64,000 bases of DNA from Pelagicoccus albus (GTDB lineage Bacteria; Verrucomicrobiota; Verrucomicrobiia; Opitutales; Opitutaceae): positions 682,001 to 746,000 of the forward strand of contig NZ_JACHVC010000006.1 in the NCBI RefSeq assembly GCF_014230145.1, in the 5' to 3' direction. Every line of letters begins with the position of its first letter. Position 1 is the stretch's first letter. Positions 39,742-49,133 of the stretch are shown here, piece after piece. Under the pieces are notes generated by a model. That model was not told where the DNA came from and made no database searches. It worked only from the letters and a program-made list of their open reading frames with translations. The position numbers and the translations under genes are program-made.

Positions 39742-41637
39742 TTATGAAAATAAAGAGCCCACCTGAGGCGGTTTATGCTTCAGTTGGCTTAATGCAGATA
39801 ATTCTCCGAGGAGGGAAAGTGCGGCAGCGTCATTGGTTGCTTGTTTTCTTCCGATTTCAAGTTTTAATTCTTTGCTCTTTCGTTCTACGAATTTGGAGAC
39901 CAATCGCTTGAGCGCTTCGTTTGCAAATCGTTCTGGGTTCTCCTGGGCCTTAGCCTCGAAGAATATAGAAGATGCAAGTGTCTTCTGTTCGGCGCTTTCT
40001 AGGGTTTCGTTAAGCGAATCGGGGCCATTCCACATGTCGTGGAGGAATTCATTCAAGACGAAGTTGAGCAGATCACCCTCAGGTAGGCTTGAATCTATCC
40101 ATTCAGGATCTACTAGTTGGGCGATTTGGCTTCCGAGCTCGTCTTCCAGCATGCACAGGGCCAAGAGGTCGTGTTCCACAGAATAGACCGGTTTATGACG
40201 GGATTGTTCTTGATAAGGTGGATTTTGTGTTGGCGGTGCGTTGTTTTGTGTGGCGGGTGGGACGCTCGGACTTGGCGGGGGCGGAGGGTTGTTTCGGTCT
40301 TGTTGGCCCGAAAAACGCCTGAAATCAGCCAAGGTTGCCCTCGGGTCCAATTCGAATGCCTCTGCCGCTTGTTTCACGAATTCGACCTTGGCCGCCTCGG
40401 AATCGGATTTTTGGATAATGGCAAAGACCTCTCGAGCCGCTTTCGCTTTGCTCTGGGGAGTCATTCTCTCGCCGGGTGGGGTGTGGGCTCGGCAGGCGAA
40501 TGGGATGGGTTGAAGTTTTCGTTCCAATAAGGATTCGAGCGCTTCGCGACCTCCTTCGCGGAAAATGTCGTCTGGGTCCTCTTTGTCGGTCAATGGGATG
40601 AAGACCGCTTCTACACCTTGAGCGAGGGCAAGCGGTAGCATGCGTAGGGCAGCTTTTTGACCTGCGGCATCGCCGTCCAATAGCACGATCAGTTGCGATT
40701 CGTATCGTTTCAGTAGACGGAGCTGCGATTCGGTAATGCCCGTGCCTTGCGGAGCGACGGCAGTCTTCAACCCGACGCTCCAACAGCGGATTGCGTCCAG
40801 TTGTCCCTCAACCATAACAAAAGGGGACTCCGAATTCGCTTCCATGCGGGCCCGGTCTAGGTTGAAGAGCAGATTGCTTTTATGGAAAATGGGCGTCTCG
40901 GGAGAGTTGATGTATTTCGCCTCGCGACTCGGGTCGTCTTGCGGAGTGATGTCGAGCTGCCGCGCCGTAAAAGCGGTAACGCGGCCTTGGTGGTCGCGAA
41001 TCGGGATCATGAGACGGCCTCGGAAGCGATATCCCATGCGTTCGGGATCGATTCCTCGCTTGGCGTAGAACAGACCGCAAGCTTCCATAGCCTCGCGGGA
41101 AAAGCCCTTTTTCACGGCCAATCTTCCGAGCTCCACGCAATTGGTAGGCGCGAAACCAATTTTGAATTCTTCAGCCGTTTCGAGCGAGAACTGACGGTTT
41201 TTGACCCAGTAGTTTCTAATCCACTGGCCTTGCTTGTCGCTGCCGAGAAAACTCTCTCTGTAATAGTCGGTCGCGAGCTCGTGCAAGTCGAAGAGTTCTT
41301 GCCGCAGGCTTCTTTCCTCGCGGGCTCGACTGTTGCCTTGTTCGTATTCAAGTTCGAAGTTGAACCGCTTGGCGAGGGTCTCGACTGCCTCGGTGAAGGT
41401 GAGACGCTCGGTCTCCATCACGAATGAAATAGCATCTCCAGCGTTTCCCGAGGAAAAGCACTTGTAGAATCCTTTATCCGGAGAAACGTAAAACGAGGGA
41501 GTCTTTTCGTTGTTGAAGGGACTCAACCCTTTGTATTCCGAGCCTGACTTCTTCAGGGTGACCTCGCGGGAGACCACATCGTAGATGTTGATGCGGTCCT
41601 TTAGGTCACGTATACTGCTCGGTTTAATCGCTGGCAT
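39742..41637 (-). CDS. dnaG: DNA primase with degenerate zinc-binding domain
   Basis: Makes RNA primers at the replication fork. 631 residues: N-terminal zinc-ribbon-type domain (1-100), RNA polymerase/TOPRIM domain with EGQLDA and LLDGDAAGQKAA, a Pro/Asn-rich linker at about 440-475, and a C-terminal helical DnaB-binding domain. Unusually, the four expected zinc-ligand positions 39, 42, 60 and 63 read Ser, Asn, Cys, Ser (SPFN and CFSS instead of CPFH and CFGC), so zinc is probably not bound, although the rest of the motif (EKTPSFYVSPDKGFYKCF) is kept. Upstream of rpoD. Confidence 0.95.
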   Translation of the reverse strand: MPAIKPSSIRDLKDRINIYDVVSREVTLKKSGSEYKGLSPFNNEKTPSFYVSPDKGFYKCFSSGNAGDAISFVMETERLTFTEAVETLAKRFNFELEYEQGNSRAREERSLRQELFDLHELATDYYRESFLGSDKQGQWIRNYWVKNRQFSLETAEEFKIGFAPTNCVELGRLAVKKGFSREAMEACGLFYAKRGIDPERMGYRFRGRLMIPIRDHQGRVTAFTARQLDITPQDDPSREAKYINSPETPIFHKSNLLFNLDRARMEANSESPFVMVEGQLDAIRCWSVGLKTAVAPQGTGITESQLRLLKRYESQLIVLLDGDAAGQKAALRMLPLALAQGVEAVFIPLTDKEDPDDIFREGGREALESLLERKLQPIPFACRAHTPPGERMTPQSKAKAAREVFAIIQKSDSEAAKVEFVKQAAEAFELDPRATLADFRRFSGQQDRNNPPPPPSPSVPPATQNNAPPTQNPPYQEQSRHKPVYSVEHDLLALCMLEDELGSQIAQLVDPEWIDSSLPEGDLLNFVLNEFLHDMWNGPDSLNETLESAEQKTLASSIFFEAKAQENPERFANEALKRLVSKFVERKSKELKLEIGRKQATNDAAALSLLGELSALSQLKHKPPQVGSLFS

Positions 41638-41673
41638 GGGGATCGCCCATCAGGGCTGCGGGCAGAATCCGTA

Positions 41674-43206
41674 TCAATTGCCGTTTTGCAAGTACCGATT
41701 GGCCTCCTGAGTGCCGGAATCTCCCGGCTTGGCGATAGCGAGAAAATCGCGGTAAGCGGCTGATACTATTGAACGAGGAGCGCTCGCGTTTCGGAGGGTT
41801 TGAGCCAGCGTCAACGCGATTGGCGGACTGTTGGGAAATAGGAGACGCATGGCCTTAATCTCCTCCAGCGCTCGGTTGGTATTTTGCGTCTTAACGATGG
41901 TTTCCAGATACTGGTGGACAATAACTTCGGAGCGGGGGGCGCGGCGCTTGGCTTCCAAAATCGCCGATTCCGCGTCGTACCAATTCTCTTGAGCGTAACA
42001 AGCGAGCGAGAGCCGATACCAGAGCTGCGGATCGTCGACGTTGTCGGCGAGCAATTCCCAAAATAGAGAGGTTGCCTCTGAGTAGTCACCTGCTTCGTAG
42101 GCTGCGACTGCCGCTTCGTAGGGTGTCAATTCCAAGGCGTCTGTTGTGGCCTCCGGCTCTTCGATCGGATTGCTAGGCTCATCAGCTTGCGCGATCGGTT
42201 GCATGGGACTGTCCTCCAGTCCGTCGTCAAAGAGGGCGAGTGGGGGCTTGGTCGTTTCCTCTTCTGTTGGGTTCTCCTGTTGAACTTCGGAGTTTGTCTC
42301 TGTGGCGATCGCCAAGGAGCTAGCTAGATCCTCGGCTTGCTGGGCGGCCCTTGTTTCTTCCTCCTCCAGTCGCTTTTCTTCAAGTGCGCTTCTTTCCAAT
42401 TCCAGTTGGGCGGCCGCTTCGGCAATTTCTCTGCGAGCACGTTCCCAGTTATCCAGAATTGTCTTCGACTCCCGAATTCGAGGGTCGCTCGAGTTTGCTC
42501 CGTATCTTTGTTCGTAGCGCTGCATCCATATGGCTGCTTGCTGGAGCTGCTTCAAACTTGTTTCCAGCTTGATGAGCTCTGCCAGCGCGTCTTTGGCTGC
42601 GTAATCGTCTTCGTATGCTGCCGCCTGGCTAAACCAAGAACGGGCCTGAGGAATGTTGCGGCTGGTAAGGTAGAGTTGTCCGAGTTTCAAGGCCGGTTGA
42701 GAAGAGGGAGTTATTTCATTCCATTTGGCGGCGGCTTTGATCGCGTTGGTCAGTTTGCCAAGCTTCTCGTTCTCGATGGCTACGGATTTCCAGGCGAGGA
42801 AGTCGTCGGCGTGATTTTTCAGGTAGGCTTGAAACGCATCCACTGCGTCCTGGCTACGGCCTTGGCTGGCTCGAATCTCTCCGATTTTGACCCAGAGCTG
42901 GTCTGCTTCGGGATCCTGCTGGATCGCCTGCTCCAAGAGGCTCGCTGCCTCCTCAAGTTCTCCAGAGTTCTGTAGGGTCCGGCTCAGCGAGATCCGAAGC
43001 TCGTTAGAATCAGGGAATTTGGATAATCCCTTCCGGAGCGTTTTAAGTGCGGCGGCGGAGTTGTTTTCGAAAAGAGCTTCGTTCGCTTCCGATTGGAATT
43101 CTTGGATACGTTCTTCTCGACTGGCGCAACCTGCCAGGAAGGCCATGATTATCGCTAAGGAAGCGACGATGTTCGCTCTTTGAAAGGGCTTTAAGTCTGG
43201 AAACAT
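41674..43206 (-). CDS. TPR-repeat lipoprotein
   Basis: 510 residues with a signal peptide ending in the lipobox LAGC (Cys27), so probably anchored to a membrane and facing the periplasm. The chain holds tetratricopeptide units: several between about 38 and 225 and more after 365 (YEAAVAAYEAGDYSEATSLFWELL and following). Between them is an Ala/Glu/Arg-rich coiled coil at about 250-295 and an acidic linker. It probably serves as a protein-interaction scaffold. 36 bp before dnaG on the same strand. Confidence 0.88.
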   Translation of the reverse strand: MFPDLKPFQRANIVASLAIIMAFLAGCASREERIQEFQSEANEALFENNSAAALKTLRKGLSKFPDSNELRISLSRTLQNSGELEEAASLLEQAIQQDPEADQLWVKIGEIRASQGRSQDAVDAFQAYLKNHADDFLAWKSVAIENEKLGKLTNAIKAAAKWNEITPSSQPALKLGQLYLTSRNIPQARSWFSQAAAYEDDYAAKDALAELIKLETSLKQLQQAAIWMQRYEQRYGANSSDPRIRESKTILDNWERARREIAEAAAQLELERSALEEKRLEEEETRAAQQAEDLASSLAIATETNSEVQQENPTEEETTKPPLALFDDGLEDSPMQPIAQADEPSNPIEEPEATTDALELTPYEAAVAAYEAGDYSEATSLFWELLADNVDDPQLWYRLSLACYAQENWYDAESAILEAKRRAPRSEVIVHQYLETIVKTQNTNRALEEIKAMRLLFPNSPPIALTLAQTLRNASAPRSIVSAAYRDFLAIAKPGDSGTQEANRYLQNGN

Positions 43207-43411
43207 TGGCTGATGTTGCGGTGTGGGATGCGACCGTGAGCGGATTCGGCTAAAATTCCGGAGAGTTGTAGCGAGAGCGGTGGATTTTTGACAACTTTTA
43301 TTTACGTATGCTGTCGACTCAAATCGCTATTCCGGAAATGCCCGGCAAAGCTTGATCCTTCAGCGAATCGTTCGCATCTTTCGCTCGTTTCTTTAGCAAG
43401 TACAAGTTTAC

Positions 43412-44515
43412 GTGAGAATTAGTCCCAAAAAACTCCAATCTTCCATATTTTCGGGTGGCTTCGTGTCGGCCGTTTTCTGTCTGGGATTCATGCTGTTCGC
43501 CCCATCTCTTGTTGGCCAACAGATTCAGGATCAGATAGACATCTTTGCCTCGCAGCCAGCTCCGCCTTCCAATCGGGTTTTCGAGTACGAAGTGGGGGGA
43601 TTTGAGGTGGATCAATACTCAGAGGCCGTGGAGGACATGATTTTGCTCTACGAGCAGGCCCAGAAGAAGCCCTTGACCAAAGGGGAGCGAGGTCGGGTAG
43701 GGCTAAAGGTTTACAGCGATTCCGGACCTGGTTTGAGTACACCCGAAGCCTTGGTAGAGGCCGTTGTCCGATCCCTCGAAAAGCGGGGGTATGATCGAAA
43801 TGAAATTTTCATAATGGGCCAAAGCGCCAACAGTCTTCGGGACTCAGGCTTTTTGCCACCGCTCAGCAAGCGTGCCTACGACTTTCACCGCGTTTTTGTC
43901 CGTCCGCTTGATGGAGGCCAGTATTATCACGAAAAGTGGTTTTACGACAGCCCGTTGCCAGCCAAGTCGGCCAAATATTGGATCGATGTTGCGGCAGAAA
44001 ATCCATTTCCCGCCAAGAATGAAGAGGAACTGGCCCGCAAGAGCTACTTGCCAGTGCCGCTTCTGCACGAGGTCGATTTCTGGATAAACCTTCCCTGCTA
44101 CTCGGACCATCCTATTTTAGGCGTCAACGGGGCACTCATGAACGCCACGCTTTGGAACGCCAGCAATACGACTCGTTTCCTGAACAGCCCAGCTACTGCC
44201 CCTGTCGCGGTTGCGGAAATGGGAGCGATCCCGGAACTGCGCGAAACTTGGAATCTAAACATCGTCAGCCTTGAACGCTACCAGTTCGTGGGCGGCCCGA
44301 TTTTCAATTCCCTCTACACGGTTTCTGAACCAATCGTTCTCCTTAGCGACAACCCGGTCATGTTGGACTCCCTTATGGCGGAACGAATCAACGAGCACCG
44401 CAGGAAAAATGGGTTTGATCCTTTGCCCGAACAAATGAAGATCCTCGAGTTTTCAGAGCAGCTCGGGCTGGGTGATAGAGACATAGCGTTGATGGACCTA
44501 ATTCGGGCTAACTAG
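43412..44515 (+). CDS. Secreted DUF362-like protein
   Basis: 367 residues beginning at GTG 43412, with a signal peptide of about 35 residues (FVSAVFCLGFMLFAPSLVGQ). The mature part matches the layout of the DUF362 family: VGLKVYSDSGPGLSTPEALVEAVV, then EVDFWINLPCYSDHPILGVNGALMN. No iron-sulfur cysteine cluster was seen, so it is not a ferredoxin-type member. Function unknown. 26 bp before aroB, probably co-transcribed. Confidence 0.75.
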   Translation: MRISPKKLQSSIFSGGFVSAVFCLGFMLFAPSLVGQQIQDQIDIFASQPAPPSNRVFEYEVGGFEVDQYSEAVEDMILLYEQAQKKPLTKGERGRVGLKVYSDSGPGLSTPEALVEAVVRSLEKRGYDRNEIFIMGQSANSLRDSGFLPPLSKRAYDFHRVFVRPLDGGQYYHEKWFYDSPLPAKSAKYWIDVAAENPFPAKNEEELARKSYLPVPLLHEVDFWINLPCYSDHPILGVNGALMNATLWNASNTTRFLNSPATAPVAVAEMGAIPELRETWNLNIVSLERYQFVGGPIFNSLYTVSEPIVLLSDNPVMLDSLMAERINEHRRKNGFDPLPEQMKILEFSEQLGLGDRDIALMDLIRAN

Positions 44516-44541
44516 TCACTTACCAGCTACCCGAAAATCCC

Positions 44542-45636
44542 GTGTCGATTACCAAACAGGTTACTGTCGAAACCAGTCGTTCATCCTATCCGATCTACAT
44601 CGGACGAAACCTTGGGTCCCAGCTGAAGGCTGAGATCAAGAAGCTTAGCGAACAAAAGGGCATTGTTGCCATCGTTACGGACAGCAATGTGAAGGAGGCT
44701 CAGGCAGCTTGGTTCGAGGATTTGGGAGAGGATGTTCCCTTGCTTGTGGTCCCTGCCGGAGAAACGAGCAAAAGCATTTCGTTTTTCGCGAAGGCTTTGG
44801 ATTTCCTAGCCGCAAACAAGCTTGATCGAGGCGGAGTAGTTTTGGCGGTCGGAGGAGGTGTCGTAGGCGATCTGACCGGTTACGCGGCCGCTTCGTATCT
44901 TCGAGGCATCCGGTTTATCCAAGTTCCCACTACACTGCTCGCTATGGTTGACAGCTCCGTTGGCGGCAAGACGGGCATCAATATCTTAGCTGGCAAGAAT
45001 CTGGTAGGAGCGTTTCATCAGCCAATTGCCGTGTATTCTGATCTAGAGATGCTCAAGACCATGCCACCGCGGGAATTTGCCGCGGGAATGGCTGAGATCA
45101 TCAAGCATGGGATGCTGCAGGATGCAGAGCTGTTTGATCTGCTTGAAGAAAACCCAGTGACTGGTCCAGACGACCAACGTCTCGATGCCGTGGTGGAGTG
45201 GAATTGCATGATCAAGGCAGCGGTGGTGAATGCAGATGAGAAGGAGACGGCGGCAAGCGGTGGCCGGGCTCTACTTAATCTAGGGCACACCTTTGGCCAC
45301 GCTATCGAAAATGTGGCCGGATATGGAGAGTATCTTCATGGAGAAGCGATCGGGATCGGGCTTGTTGCCGCCGCCTTGCTTAGTGAAAAGCTCGGTTACC
45401 TGAGCGAGGAGGATGTGGCTCGTATCCGAAAGGTGGTGTCGGATCATGGTCTGCCAGTAGCTCTTAATTCCCCTTTGCCAGCCGCATCCTTACTTGCGGC
45501 CATGAGATTGGATAAAAAAGTCAAGGCAGGCGTTATTCGGTTTGTAATAATGAAACGTATCGGAAAAGCGGAGACGATCGAGTCTGCCGACATGGACTTG
45601 GTAGAAGATATCTGGCGTTCCTGCGGGGCGGCTTAA
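44542..45636 (+). CDS. aroB: 3-dehydroquinate synthase
   Basis: Second step of the shikimate pathway, cyclising DAHP with NAD and a metal ion. 364 residues, normal length. GGGVVGDLTGYAAASYLRG binds NAD, and GGKTGIN with GKNLVGAFHQP follows. Metal ligands are expected in AAGMAEIIKHG, NLGHTFGHAIE and GEAIGIG. The start is GTG at 44542. The short unknown gene follows after 33 bp. Confidence 0.97.
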   Translation: MSITKQVTVETSRSSYPIYIGRNLGSQLKAEIKKLSEQKGIVAIVTDSNVKEAQAAWFEDLGEDVPLLVVPAGETSKSISFFAKALDFLAANKLDRGGVVLAVGGGVVGDLTGYAAASYLRGIRFIQVPTTLLAMVDSSVGGKTGINILAGKNLVGAFHQPIAVYSDLEMLKTMPPREFAAGMAEIIKHGMLQDAELFDLLEENPVTGPDDQRLDAVVEWNCMIKAAVVNADEKETAASGGRALLNLGHTFGHAIENVAGYGEYLHGEAIGIGLVAAALLSEKLGYLSEEDVARIRKVVSDHGLPVALNSPLPAASLLAAMRLDKKVKAGVIRFVIMKRIGKAETIESADMDLVEDIWRSCGAA

Positions 45637-45669
45637 TTGGTATTCGCTCCCATTTAATTCGAGCATAAC

Positions 45670-46269
45670 ATGTACAAAATCGAGGAGACCATTGTTAGCG
45701 AGTACCTCGAGCAAAATGGCTTCTTGGTTCGCCCGCTTCGCAAGTCTCGGTCCCAGACAAAAAAGAGCCTAGACGAGGGGCTCGACCTCTATGTTCGCAA
45801 CATGGTCTTTCGGGAAGGGGGACGAGATCCCCATTTTCTCTTGTTTTCGAGTGAGTTACGCTACCTTGAGAGTGCCATCATCTGCGTACGCGGTTGGTAT
45901 GGAGATAAGGCTGCCTTGGCGTCGATGAATGGAGGAGCGGACGTTTTAAAACATCTCGAGACCAACGTATCCAAACGAGTGAAAAAATGGTTCGATTATG
46001 ATCCAAGTGTAAGTTTCGGAACCAAGTCGCCACCGAAAAAAATCTTGGTAGCTCCCGTATTTCCAACCCAAGAGCCTTATCGAACCCAGTGCACAGATCT
46101 TCTGAAGTCGAAAGGAGTGGATGGAATTCTGTCGTTTAAATCGATGACTTTGGAATTAATCGACAGAGTGGATACAAAGCAAATTTACGAAAAATCGGAG
46201 CTGTTGCAATTTTTGCGCATCCTCAAAACCTTTGATTTAGTCAAAGACTCTCAGATGGATTTGCTCTAA
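45670..46269 (+). CDS. Conserved-looking protein of unknown function
   Basis: 199 residues, no signal peptide or membrane helix. Not recognised. The N-terminal helix EETIVSEYLEQNGFLVRPLRK followed by LDLYVRN, then a strand pair LESAIICVRGWYG, has the order of a PD-(D/E)XK nuclease-like fold (helix, Asp on a strand, Glu on the next strand), but the catalytic lysine is not clear. The C-terminal KKILVAPVFPTQEP strand fits the same fold. Downstream of aroB; its end overlaps the convergent methyltransferase gene by 4 bp. Confidence 0.75.
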   Translation: MYKIEETIVSEYLEQNGFLVRPLRKSRSQTKKSLDEGLDLYVRNMVFREGGRDPHFLLFSSELRYLESAIICVRGWYGDKAALASMNGGADVLKHLETNVSKRVKKWFDYDPSVSFGTKSPPKKILVAPVFPTQEPYRTQCTDLLKSKGVDGILSFKSMTLELIDRVDTKQIYEKSELLQFLRILKTFDLVKDSQMDLL

Positions 46270-47477
46270 AGAGGAGTCAGACTCCAAAGATAGCAGCTGT
46301 CCCCTCGGTTTACTACCCATTGGTCATTGGTAGACTCCGGTGCTTGGGTGCTCAGGTGTATCGATAGATAGAGGTCCTCTATCGTGGGGCACTTGGCTTT
46401 TTGCCAACGCTTGGCGGCCCGTCTTGCGGAGATTAGCGAAATATCGTCGCCGTAGAGTAGAAGCCGCTCTTCGTTAAAGAGTAACAGGCTCTCTTCATCG
46501 TATTTCAATCCCCAGAATTCTTCGTCGAAGCCTTTTCCTTTACCGTCTATCAGATAGGTTTGCTGGCAGTCGAAAACCAGTTTTAGGAACTCTATAAAGT
46601 TTTCTATTTCCGTATCCGGAAGTTTGATATCGTTCCAGCTGAGTTCTTGGTTTAGCTGAAGCTTCGATAGAGAGCCAACTGGGATTGCAGTTGTGTCTGG
46701 TTTGGAATGATCTCCCGTTACCGGGACAAAACTACAAGGAAAATTTAGTTTAGAAACGAATACGTTTTCACTCTCCTTCCGCAGCAAGGTTAAGAGATCG
46801 TAATTCGGTTGCGCTTTCGAAACGAAGACAAGGAGTCCACCCTCGGTAATTTTTTCGAAGAAAGCTGCTGGCAGGTCCCAAGCGCTCGCTGTGAAGATCC
46901 CGCGATCGAAAGGGGGTTGTGCCTCGAGGGCCTCGAATGCGTCTCCGGAACTGAAATCAACTTGGCTCAAGCCTAGGTCATTCAAGGAGGCTTGGGCTGA
47001 TTCGACTAGGCAGTCGATTATCTCCACGCTTACTACTTTGCCTCCCGGCCCGACGAGTCGTCCCATCATAGCTGCGTTCCAACCGCTGCCTCCTCCCAAC
47101 TCGAAAACGCGATGTCCCGGCTTCAAGTTGAGCAGGTCCAACATGTAGAGGACAAGGGATGGTTGTGATACGGTGGAGAGCGAACGACCGTTTTCGTCTC
47201 TGTATATGCATAGCGGATGATCGGAATAAATTTCCGGAAGGAAGCTCTTCAGGTCTTCCTTCTCGAGTTCGACCCATTTCCGTTTCGAAGATGAATAGTA
47301 CCTCTGGGCGAAATTTTGTCGTGGCGTATCCAAAAACGCTCGACGAATTTTCTTAGGGATAGGGTCGCCCCCGAAGAATTTCTCGGCTGAGAATAGGAGG
47401 GCGTTCTGGTGCTCGGAAATGAGCGATGAGTCGTCTGCGTTGGAGCTATGCACGATCGGAAAATTAGAAGAGAGCAA
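46266..47477 (-). CDS. PIMT-like protein methyltransferase with long C-terminal extension
   Basis: SAM-dependent methyltransferase of the protein-L-isoaspartate O-methyltransferase type. The N-terminal two thirds hold IRRAFLDTPRQNFAQRYY, the TVSQPSLVLYMLDLL substrate segment and motif I VFELGGGSGWNAAMMG. After residue ~245 an extra ~155 residues follow, against the family's usual ~210 total; this part resembles no domain I know. The start is uncertain: TTG 47477 has a weak site, and GTG 47450 is an alternative. It lies just after the terminator of the upstream monooxygenase gene. Confidence 0.8.
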   Translation of the reverse strand: MLSSNFPIVHSSNADDSSLISEHQNALLFSAEKFFGGDPIPKKIRRAFLDTPRQNFAQRYYSSSKRKWVELEKEDLKSFLPEIYSDHPLCIYRDENGRSLSTVSQPSLVLYMLDLLNLKPGHRVFELGGGSGWNAAMMGRLVGPGGKVVSVEIIDCLVESAQASLNDLGLSQVDFSSGDAFEALEAQPPFDRGIFTASAWDLPAAFFEKITEGGLLVFVSKAQPNYDLLTLLRKESENVFVSKLNFPCSFVPVTGDHSKPDTTAIPVGSLSKLQLNQELSWNDIKLPDTEIENFIEFLKLVFDCQQTYLIDGKGKGFDEEFWGLKYDEESLLLFNEERLLLYGDDISLISARRAAKRWQKAKCPTIEDLYLSIHLSTQAPESTNDQWVVNRGDSCYLWSLTPL

Positions 47478-47492
47478 ACCTCTGGCGACAAA

Positions 47493-47525
47493 AAAACGGC
47501 TTGGGCCCTCGCGGGAGCCAAGCCG
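47493..47525 (-). terminator. Terminator of the FAD monooxygenase gene
   Basis: On the minus strand ACGGCTTGG pairs with CCAAGCCGT around a partly paired CTCCC/GGG core and is followed by seven T. Confidence 0.85.
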
Positions 47526-47545
47526 TTGTCGTGGTTGATCGCTCG

Positions 47546-48835
47546 TTATACTAACACGTGATCGAGCTTTGCAGCATCCATATCCATGGCTACCTGTTGG
47601 GCTAAGCGCCTGAGGGTGTCGTCCGTAGCGGGCAGCGACCGGAGTACTCGGCCCCGGTTTTTAGCGAGCCAAGAGTCTGTCTTGTCGGTCGGTGAAGTCG
47701 CGCTTTCCAAGTCTGCGAGTTGCAGCCAGTTGCCAACCATATGTTCCGAAAGCTGTGCGAGCGCTTCTCTGCTCTTTAGAGGTTCGTCTTCAAAAATCAA
47801 AAGAGCATGGGCGAGCTGTTCGGCCTCTTGTAGCCCTAGATTTAGGCCAAGGCTGCCAAGCGGAGCAAAAGAGCGAGCCGAGTCGCCAAGGAAGAATACG
47901 TTTCCTTGATAGGGTTGTTCGAGGTATCGTTTTTCGAATGGGATGGCTGCCCGGTAGCGGAGGCGACCCATGTAGCCGGTTCTCCAGGGCACTCGTTCCT
48001 TAACGAGTTCCTCGAAGTGCCGCTGGTCGAGGAAATCGGGAAGCTCTTCTTCGAGCTGCATGTACGAGCGATCCTTTTCCCGATTTCTCGATGGGAGGGT
48101 CACTCCGTTGAATTGGAACTGCAGGCGAGCAAGGCCTGTATTGATCGGTTGTTGGGCGGTGGCTAAACCATCTTTTATGCTCAACAAAGTCCGGTGGGTA
48201 GGATCGCGATCGGAGTCAAATTCGAAGGTTACGAAATATTGGCTTTCACCGAGCTCCTTTTGTTCGATACCGGCGATTCTGCGTAGCATCGAATTGTAGC
48301 CATCTGCGGCGATTAGATTTTTAGCCCGGAAACGTAGTGATTTTACGATGACGCGTTCTTCGTGGGCGATGGCGTAACCCGTTCCTCTCTCCGCGTAGCG
48401 GTCCACGGTAACTTCCAATCCGTCTTCCGTTTCCCGGTAGTCGGAGACTCTGTGATCCCATAGGATACGCACGCCAGCGTCTTCTAGTTCTTGCTCAAGG
48501 CACATTTCCAGTTCCGACTGTGGAACGGAGAGAGCGTAGGGAAATGCGACTGGCAGTTCCCGCAAATCAAAGGTTTGCCGAAGAGATATCCCGTCAAAGA
48601 ATGCGTAGGAATCGATGCGGTAGCCTGTTTTTATTAGCCTCTCCGCGATGCCGAGCCGATCGAGCATCTTCAAGGTGAGCGGATGAAGCACGGCAGAATT
48701 ACTGCTCGTGCAGGAGCGGGGAGCGGCATCGACGATGGTGACGTCATTACCTCCATCCGCTAGCATTAGGGCAGCAAGCATGCCGCAAGGGCCAGCTCCT
48801 ACCACAAGAGTTTCAACGCTTTTTTTGCCAAACAT
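47546..48835 (-). CDS. FAD-dependent monooxygenase (PHBH/UbiH-like fold)
   Basis: Flavin hydroxylase-type enzyme; the substrate is unknown. 429 residues from ATG 48835, which has GAGGG six bases upstream; ATG 48928 with its own GAGGA site would add 31 residues. The FAD Rossmann motif VVGAGPCGMLAALMLADGG begins at residue 11. The second FAD motif FFLGDSARSFAPLGSLGLNLGLQEAEQLAHAL (about 325-356) is complete. A DG motif is in LIAADGYNSMLRR. Single-gene unit with terminator. Confidence 0.88.
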   Translation of the reverse strand: MFGKKSVETLVVGAGPCGMLAALMLADGGNDVTIVDAAPRSCTSSNSAVLHPLTLKMLDRLGIAERLIKTGYRIDSYAFFDGISLRQTFDLRELPVAFPYALSVPQSELEMCLEQELEDAGVRILWDHRVSDYRETEDGLEVTVDRYAERGTGYAIAHEERVIVKSLRFRAKNLIAADGYNSMLRRIAGIEQKELGESQYFVTFEFDSDRDPTHRTLLSIKDGLATAQQPINTGLARLQFQFNGVTLPSRNREKDRSYMQLEEELPDFLDQRHFEELVKERVPWRTGYMGRLRYRAAIPFEKRYLEQPYQGNVFFLGDSARSFAPLGSLGLNLGLQEAEQLAHALLIFEDEPLKSREALAQLSEHMVGNWLQLADLESATSPTDKTDSWLAKNRGRVLRSLPATDDTLRRLAQQVAMDMDAAKLDHVLV

Positions 48836-49133
48836 GATACACCCTCTTTCTTTGAGATTTTTATGAACTGGCGTTGAATAGCCGGTCGGAGTTTTGGCTG
48901 TTTTGAAGGGCGCCAAACCGTGAGACATGCGTTCCTCGCCTTTGACTATAATATACGCGGATTCGGTCAAAAGACAAGGGGAGTGGAGGCTGCAGGATGA
49001 TGGGCAGAAAGAAGAAAAATACCTTATACCTTGAGTTAGCTGGCCAAGGGTATTCGAGGCGGGCGAGCCATTAGTTTTACTTTGTGAAAGGACGATAGCG
49101 GCCGCCGAAAATATTCACACTTGCAATGAGCTC

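Noticed and set aside
42337-42975. 212-codon open frame antisense to the TPR lipoprotein
   Set aside because: Cys/Phe-rich composition typical of reversed Ala/Glu codons; no start signals.
48935-48976. TTTGAC...GTCAAA inverted repeat with a TATAAT-like core upstream of the FAD monooxygenase
   Set aside because: Arms of only six bases and -10/-35 spacing that does not fit on either strand; likely chance.
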